From an uncultured Bacilli bacterium (GTDB lineage: Bacteria > Bacillota_I > Bacilli_A > RF39 > UBA660), in the NCBI GenBank assembly GCA_944358495.1, contig CALVRF010000054.1, positions 1 to 8,810 of the forward strand: a stretch of 8,810 nucleotides of DNA, given 5' to 3'. Under the pieces are notes generated by a model. It saw only the letters and a program-made list of their open reading frames with translations. It searched no databases and was not told the origin of the DNA. This document shows positions 4,223 to 8,810 of the stretch, piece by piece (positions within the stretch are counted from its first letter, which is position 1; each line of letters starts with the position of its first letter). The position numbers and the translations under genes were made by a program.

Positions 4223-5644
4223 TCAATTTTCACTGATTATTTCTCCATCTAAGCTCCAAGTTTTAATATCGGTGATTTTGACCTTAACAATTTGACCGAT
4301 TTTATCTTTAGGGGCTTTAACATTAACTAATTTCATCGTATCGGTGTAACCCATTAGCATATTTTCATCTTTTTCACTAATATTTTCAAGTAAGACAGGA
4401 ACTGTTTTATTTAAATATCTTTGATTAGCTTCTTTGGCATATTTATTAACTAAATCATTTAATTGATATAATCTTTGTTCTTTTATTTCTTTTGGGGTGT
4501 TATCTTCCATTCTAGCAGCTGGCGTTCCCTCTCTTGGTGAGAAAATAAAAGTGAAAGCCGAATCATATTTACAAGTATTGACGACATCTAAAGTTTCATT
4601 AAAGTCTTTTTCAGTTTCGCCTGGGAAACCAACAATAATATCGGTGGTTATTGAAACATTAGGAATAGTTTCTTTGATTTTATTAAAAAGTTTTAAATAA
4701 GATTCTTTAGTATAACGTCTACCCATTAATTTTAGTATTCTATCAGAGCCTGATTGTAATGGCAGATGAATATAAGGCATAATATTAGGGTATTTAGCAA
4801 TCACTTCAATCATTTTATCGGTAAAATCCCAAGGATGTGAGGTTACGAATCTAACTCTTTCAATACCGGTTTTGGCAGTTTCTTCTAATAAGTCACTCAT
4901 ATCGTAATTAGCGTTAAAGTCTTTGCCGTAAGCATTGACGTTTTGCCCTAATAAAGTTACTTCTTTATAACCATTTGTTTTTAATTCATTGACTTCTTTT
5001 AAAATGTTTTCTTTAGTTCTACTTCTTTGCTTACCCCTTGTATAAGGGACAATACAATAAGTACAAAATTTATCACAGCCGTACATGATATTGACCCAAG
5101 CTTTATATTTACTATCTCTTTTAGCTGGCATATTTTCAATGATATCGCCCTCGATACTATAAACTTCTAATTCTAATTTCTTTTCTTTTAAAGATTTTTC
5201 TAAAAGTTTAGGAAGTTCATTAATATTGTGGGTTCCGAAAACAATATCTAACCATTTATATTTATTTAATATTTCATTGGCTACAACTTCTTCTTGAACC
5301 ATACAACCACACATACCGGTTATAATATTAGGCTTTGACTCTTTTAGATGTTTTATTCTTCCGACCATACCAAAGACTTTATTATGAGCATTTTCTCTAA
5401 TGGCGCAAGTGTTTAATAGGATTAAGTCAGCATTTTCCATATTATCGGTTTCTTGAAAGGCCATTTGTTCTAAGATGGCTTTGATATTTTCGGTATCATG
5501 TTCATTCATTTGGCAACCGTAAGTTTTAATATAGTATTTTTTATTCTTACCTAAATCTTTATATTTATTATCTAACTTATAATTTATCGTTTTTGGTTCT
5601 ATTTTGGTTCTTTTTTTGGCTTCCATTAAATTAGGTGTTTGCAT
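4223..5644 (-). CDS. miaB: tRNA-2-methylthio-N6-dimethylallyladenosine synthase MiaB
   Basis: This 473-residue radical SAM methylthiotransferase has normal length for the family. It adds a methylthio group to C2 of i6A37 in tRNAs that read codons starting with U, using S-adenosylmethionine and two [4Fe-4S] clusters. The N-terminal UPF0004 domain shows its three cluster cysteines: Cys44 in YGCQMNEHD, Cys80 in NTCAIRENA and Cys114 in GCMVQ. The radical SAM CxxxCxxC is CDKFCTYC at 190-197 and is followed by VPYTRG. SITTDIIVGFPGE (331-343) is also conserved, and a TRAM RNA-binding domain ends the protein (about 406-470). The ATG at 5642-5644 follows AGAAGTGA and gives a family-like N-terminal extension; Met7 is possible. 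The gene ends in TGA, showing that TGA is a stop here. It has a promoter of its own and lies two genes before cotE, close to the Bacillus order. Confidence 0.97.
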   Translation of the reverse strand: MQTPNLMEAKKRTKIEPKTINYKLDNKYKDLGKNKKYYIKTYGCQMNEHDTENIKAILEQMAFQETDNMENADLILLNTCAIRENAHNKVFGMVGRIKHLKESKPNIITGMCGCMVQEEVVANEILNKYKWLDIVFGTHNINELPKLLEKSLKEKKLELEVYSIEGDIIENMPAKRDSKYKAWVNIMYGCDKFCTYCIVPYTRGKQRSRTKENILKEVNELKTNGYKEVTLLGQNVNAYGKDFNANYDMSDLLEETAKTGIERVRFVTSHPWDFTDKMIEVIAKYPNIMPYIHLPLQSGSDRILKLMGRRYTKESYLKLFNKIKETIPNVSITTDIIVGFPGETEKDFNETLDVVNTCKYDSAFTFIFSPREGTPAARMEDNTPKEIKEQRLYQLNDLVNKYAKEANQRYLNKTVPVLLENISEKDENMLMGYTDTMKLVNVKAPKDKIGQIVKVKITDIKTWSLDGEIISEN

Positions 5645-5668
5645 TTTATCACTTCTTTTCCTTTAAAG

Positions 5669-5697
5669 ATAATAACATAATTATGATTTTTAGACAA
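5669..5697 (-). promoter_or_regulatory. sigma-A promoter of miaB
   Basis: On the minus strand TTGTCT (5692-5697), a 17-base spacer and TATTAT (5669-5674) stand upstream of miaB, with a TGT extension directly before the -10. It lies right below the terminator of the upstream gene. Confidence 0.7.
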
Positions 5698-5701
5698 GCT
5701 C

Positions 5702-5747
5702 AAAAATAAAACTAACAAGAACATTTTATAAGTGCTTTGTTAGTTTT
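5702..5747 (-). terminator. terminator after the 977-residue surface protein gene
   Basis: AAAACTAACAA (5737-5747 on the minus strand) pairs with TTGTTAGTTTT (5708-5718) over 11 pairs around an 18-base loop and is followed by ATTTTT. The stop codon lies 8 bases upstream. Because the flanks are A- and T-rich on both sides, it could stop transcription from either direction. Confidence 0.85.
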
Positions 5748-5755
5748 TTATTACA

Positions 5756-8689
5756 TTAAGCATTTTCAATCACATATGGGTCTTGCATCGTTCCTGAACC
5801 TGTAAATGTTATGTTAGATGGGTCAAGATTAATAACCGGACGGACGCCATAGCTTGATGTTACATTATCATTACCTATAAATCCAGTCGAAAAAATAGCA
5901 AACTCCGAGGCAACAAAACTATTAGTAAATGTTTGCGGTGTCATAGTCCAATAACTTGTTCCACTGCACAAATAATACAATGAATTAACAGCTCCACTAA
6001 TTCCTCCAGCCATATTAACTTCATCAGCGGTTATTAATCCAACTGGGTAAGTAAGCTCTTTATTACCTCTATTCACACTAAATGTATCATTAGTTTCACA
6101 AGTTAACGTTGGAGCAAGTTTTCCTTGAGAAGCCCAATTATATATCCTTTCAGAACCATATATCGTTGGATTTATTCCATATCCTAAGTTGTTATAAGTT
6201 CCACTTTGTTTTGTTGATTTATTTCGATTATTACAGAATGTTGCACCTTTGGAAATCATATTGTCTACATCACTTAAATTATTCTGATACCAATTATCTA
6301 AATATGTTTTCATCGTACTATTATTTATATTTTCTACTGAATTAGTTACTGACGTTGTTCCAAACCCCCTACTACTAACTGTCATTGATGTACTACTATT
6401 ATATCTTGTTGTGTAGAATAATCTTTGACAACTCGCTGTTGAAGATGTATTAAAGCATGTATAATAACCTACCTGGTCACTACTTACTGTTCCACTATGT
6501 AAATCTCCGGATAAAGTATAACTTCTTGAGCTTGAGTTAAATGTATAACTTGTTCCAAAATAATATCTTGTAGATGATGATAATCCCGTATAATTAAATG
6601 TTATATCTCCACTATCTGTTTGTTCAAAATTATTTACATCTCCATACATATATCCGACATAGGTATTATCATTAAGATATGAATTAAAAGCACTTATTCC
6701 CACTTGTCTATTACTGGTTGCTTCTCCATTCACATGAGCTGAAGTTCCATCGTATATCATTCTTACGGTTCCATCACCATTGACTCTAATTATTCTCCAG
6801 TATTTATCATCAAATAATACATAGTTACCTCCAACTGAGCCTCTATAGTAGTAAGTAATTCCGTCGTTATCCTCTCCGGAATACAATCCGACACTTGATG
6901 TATCATAACTTATTGTTGTCTGTGATAAATCATACTTTGTTAATAAATATGTAGTGGTCCCTGTAGTACTATTTGTTTTAAGGGATACGCCTATTATTTT
7001 AAATAAAGTTGGCGTTGCCATTTTAAAATTTCTAGTATTAGTATAATAAACTTTACCATCACTAAAATCTAAAGTAGATGGATCTGTCGTTTTACCATTA
7101 GTAATGTCATACATTCCAGTTGTTTTATTAAAAGTATAATTTGTACCAATATACAAATCGGCCATGGTTGTGTTATATATTGATGTTGCCGTTGATATTC
7201 TTTCTTCATAATTGATACTTGGGCTTGTTACATTAAAGTTAGGTGTACCTTTTGACTGAATAGTTTGTTTTGCTGTTTCAATATCAGTTTCATTTCCTGC
7301 CTCTGTTTGGATTATACAATCTCCTAAATCAGTTATATCATTATGTTCACAAAATGATGCATGCCTTATAGTTGCTGTTCCGGCTTTAGTTACTGATACA
7401 TTGCCCGCTTTATCTTTAACATAAACTACTACTAAATAATCAGCTTCTGGTAAATCAGTAAATGTATAATTTGGATTCTGACTTTCTACATAACTACTCC
7501 CATTATCTTTACTGTAGTAATATGTATAAGGTCCACTTCCTTTATCACTAGCTTCTACTTCAACTAATAAAGTATCATCAGCAGGTGTTAAGGTTAAATC
7601 ATCAACTACTGGCTCTATTCCATCAACTAAATACCCATTTGAACATTCAGTTATTTCATTTCCAGCTTCATCAGTAGCTTTAACACACAACTTCTGTTCT
7701 AAACTATTTTCTTCAAAGATGTAATCAAAACTTCCATTATTTAAATCAGCTTTTTGAGTTGGTTCACATGTTTCTTCGGTGGTTGAACAATATAATACTT
7801 CTTTTACACTTCCATTATCTCTTACACTAGTACTTAAAGTAACTCCATTATTCCAACCATTGTCTCCTTCGATAATTTCTTTTTCCGTTATCGTTAAATT
7901 TGGATTTGTTTCATCGGTTGTTTTTGTAGAGGCTGACGAAAATACAACATTACCTCCACTATCTTCTGCCTTAACATAAACAGTATAATCTTTATATACA
8001 TCTAAATCAGTTAAAGTATAAACATTACTATTACTTTCATACCATGAGTTATTATCGATTGAATAATAATATTTAATGGCATTTGAAGCATCCACTGTTA
8101 CTTTTATTCTTTGTTCTTCTGGCTCTAAAGATATGCTATTTATAGCTAACTCGCCTGAAGTATCAGTATCAGCAGTTGAAAAGTTAGTATCATTGCCCTC
8201 TTGTAAGTAATTAAGCTCCATAGTTAGATTGAAACTTGTATCGCTAGGCATACTGGTTACATCTTCATTAAATTTAAAAGTCACATAAAAGGTTTTATCC
8301 TCGTTCACATTTAATGAACTTCCTGATTCTATTCCCTCTACTGTATAATTAATTATATCTGTCCCGTTCATATTTATTTTTATTGAATCTAATACGGCAT
8401 TTAAAGTTCCTTCGTTACTAACAGTTACGGCATACTTAATACTATCTCCAGGGGCGTTTAAATTAAAACTAAAATTAGCTGATAAATTATCAAATGATTT
8501 AGAGACTTCCTCTGCTCCATCAGTTTTACTTTCTAAAGCTATATTACTAATTATTATTTTCCAATTACTAGTTATACTTCCTGTTCCTTTGATATCTAAG
8601 GCACTATTAAAAGCCGCATAGCTTACGGCCATTATCATTACTAGCCCTATAAGTCCAATTATTATTATGTTTTTGTTTTTCCCTCTCAT
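5756..8689 (-). CDS. large cell-surface protein with TasA-like signal segment, Ig/FN3-like repeats and a YGVRPVINL-type C-terminal domain
   Basis: This 977-residue protein is probably exported and carries out an unknown surface role. Residues 7-23 are a hydrophobic segment after a basic start, followed by SYAAFNSALDIKGTG (23-37), which recalls the AAF motif at the SipW-processed end of TasA/CotN-type proteins. Residues 40-163 look like a beta-sandwich (APGDSIKYAVTVSNEGT). Two similar Ig/fibronectin-like units follow (about 181-257 and 361-442, both with YYYS.DN, Y..TDL and D..GNV), separated by a Cys-bearing unit (262-360; Cys301, 308, 335, 349). After Cys447 and Cys458 come two copies of a Y.GT.YTFN motif (513-520, 710-717), a FDDKYWRIIRVNGDGTVRM segment (626-644), and a C-terminal region with YWTMTPQ (913-919) and YGVRPVINL (947-955), reminiscent of DUF6273/FISUMP-type domains. 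There is no LPXTG, lipobox or C-terminal membrane helix. The start is supported by GGGTGATAAA before the ATG. It is monocistronic. Function unknown; adhesin or matrix protein are guesses. Confidence 0.85.
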   Translation of the reverse strand: MRGKNKNIIIIGLIGLVMIMAVSYAAFNSALDIKGTGSITSNWKIIISNIALESKTDGAEEVSKSFDNLSANFSFNLNAPGDSIKYAVTVSNEGTLNAVLDSIKINMNGTDIINYTVEGIESGSSLNVNEDKTFYVTFKFNEDVTSMPSDTSFNLTMELNYLQEGNDTNFSTADTDTSGELAINSISLEPEEQRIKVTVDASNAIKYYYSIDNNSWYESNSNVYTLTDLDVYKDYTVYVKAEDSGGNVVFSSASTKTTDETNPNLTITEKEIIEGDNGWNNGVTLSTSVRDNGSVKEVLYCSTTEETCEPTQKADLNNGSFDYIFEENSLEQKLCVKATDEAGNEITECSNGYLVDGIEPVVDDLTLTPADDTLLVEVEASDKGSGPYTYYYSKDNGSSYVESQNPNYTFTDLPEADYLVVVYVKDKAGNVSVTKAGTATIRHASFCEHNDITDLGDCIIQTEAGNETDIETAKQTIQSKGTPNFNVTSPSINYEERISTATSIYNTTMADLYIGTNYTFNKTTGMYDITNGKTTDPSTLDFSDGKVYYTNTRNFKMATPTLFKIIGVSLKTNSTTGTTTYLLTKYDLSQTTISYDTSSVGLYSGEDNDGITYYYRGSVGGNYVLFDDKYWRIIRVNGDGTVRMIYDGTSAHVNGEATSNRQVGISAFNSYLNDNTYVGYMYGDVNNFEQTDSGDITFNYTGLSSSTRYYFGTSYTFNSSSRSYTLSGDLHSGTVSSDQVGYYTCFNTSSTASCQRLFYTTRYNSSTSMTVSSRGFGTTSVTNSVENINNSTMKTYLDNWYQNNLSDVDNMISKGATFCNNRNKSTKQSGTYNNLGYGINPTIYGSERIYNWASQGKLAPTLTCETNDTFSVNRGNKELTYPVGLITADEVNMAGGISGAVNSLYYLCSGTSYWTMTPQTFTNSFVASEFAIFSTGFIGNDNVTSSYGVRPVINLDPSNITFTGSGTMQDPYVIENA

Positions 8690-8747
8690 TTTATCACCCT
8701 TTTTTATAGTGTTTTCTTATATTTTGATTTTAACCGGAGTTTGACAG

Positions 8748-8762
8748 TTGAAAGAATTTCAA
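8748..8762. repeat. small dyad in the leader of the surface protein gene
   Basis: TTGAAA and TTTCAA form a perfect 6-base inverted repeat with a 3-base centre, about 15 bases below the -10. It could be an operator, but a dyad of this size is easily met by chance in AT-rich DNA. Confidence 0.25.
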
Positions 8763-8776
8763 ATGGATAGTTTATC

Positions 8777-8805
8777 TTTATAGAATAAGGGTTTTATTTT
8801 GTCAA
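8777..8805 (-). promoter_or_regulatory. sigma-A promoter of the surface protein gene
   Basis: On the minus strand a perfect TTGACA (8800-8805), a 17-base spacer and TATAAA (8777-8782) predict a start near 8770 and an untranslated leader of about 80 bases. This is one of the best promoter matches in the window and suggests high expression. I see no riboswitch fold in the leader. Confidence 0.85.
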
Positions 8806-8810
8806 GTTTT

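Noticed and set aside
4205..4235. Hairpin at the end of miaB (AGTGAAAA with TTTTCATT)
   Set aside because: The stem is nearly all A-T, and no T-run follows it; not a credible intrinsic terminator.
4497..4700. Plus-strand open frame inside miaB
   Set aside because: It is a shadow of the radical SAM domain coding region.
5702..5747. Inverted repeat as insertion-sequence end
   Set aside because: It is followed by a T-run right after a stop codon and has no transposase or target duplication nearby; a terminator explains it.
6109..6345. Plus-strand open frame of 78 codons inside the large surface protein gene
   Set aside because: Tyr/Leu/His-rich translation is typical of antisense to Ser/Asn-rich coding DNA; no ribosome site or promoter.
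7779..7979. Plus-strand open frame in the surface protein gene
   Set aside because: Antisense shadow; no independent support.

Overview
The window looks like a stretch of chromosome from a low-GC, spore-forming Firmicute of the Bacilli type. Three things point that way. The DNA is AT-rich with strong Shine-Dalgarno sites and consensus sigma-A promoters. There is a Bacillus-type CotE spore-coat protein. And a miaB ... cotE gene order resembles the miaB (ymcB)-ymcA-cotE order of Bacillus subtilis. The large surface protein and the paired pilins resemble proteins I associate with uncultured gut Bacilli (Erysipelotrichales or RF39-like lineages); that placement is a guess. TGA is a stop here (it ends miaB), so there is no sign of a mycoplasma-type code. 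Every gene I can support lies on the minus strand, so transcription runs right to left.

Reading in that direction: at the right edge a consensus promoter drives a 977-residue cell-surface protein with an N-terminal membrane/signal segment of TasA-like appearance, Ig/fibronectin-like repeats and a C-terminal domain ending in a YGVRPVINL-type motif. After a terminator come miaB (tRNA methylthiolation), a 444-residue single-pass membrane protein of unknown function, and cotE, which has a mother-cell-type (sigma-K/sigma-E) promoter. The cotE terminator overlaps the promoter of rpsP-khpA (ribosomal protein bS16 and a KH-domain RNA-binding protein). That pair ends in its own terminator, whose T-tract overlaps the promoter of two tandem type IV prepilin-like genes.

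The left 700 bases are an RNA region. A consensus promoter precedes tRNA-Ile(GAT) and tRNA-Glu(TTC). Then a second promoter drives a complete T-box leader whose specifier triplet reads AAC (asparagine), followed at once by three tandem tRNA-Asn(GTT) genes. T-box leaders normally control aminoacyl-tRNA synthetase, amino-acid biosynthesis or transport genes. Here the first genes below the T-box terminator are copies of the very tRNA that the leader should sense. This is the most unusual arrangement in the window. What lies beyond the left edge (for example asnS, asnA/asnB or gat genes) decides how it should be read.

The protein genes appear to be separate short transcription units, not one pathway. 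They combine housekeeping translation functions (bS16, KhpA, MiaB, tRNAs), one sporulation gene, and cell-surface genes (the pilin pair, the 977-residue protein and the membrane-anchored 444-residue protein).
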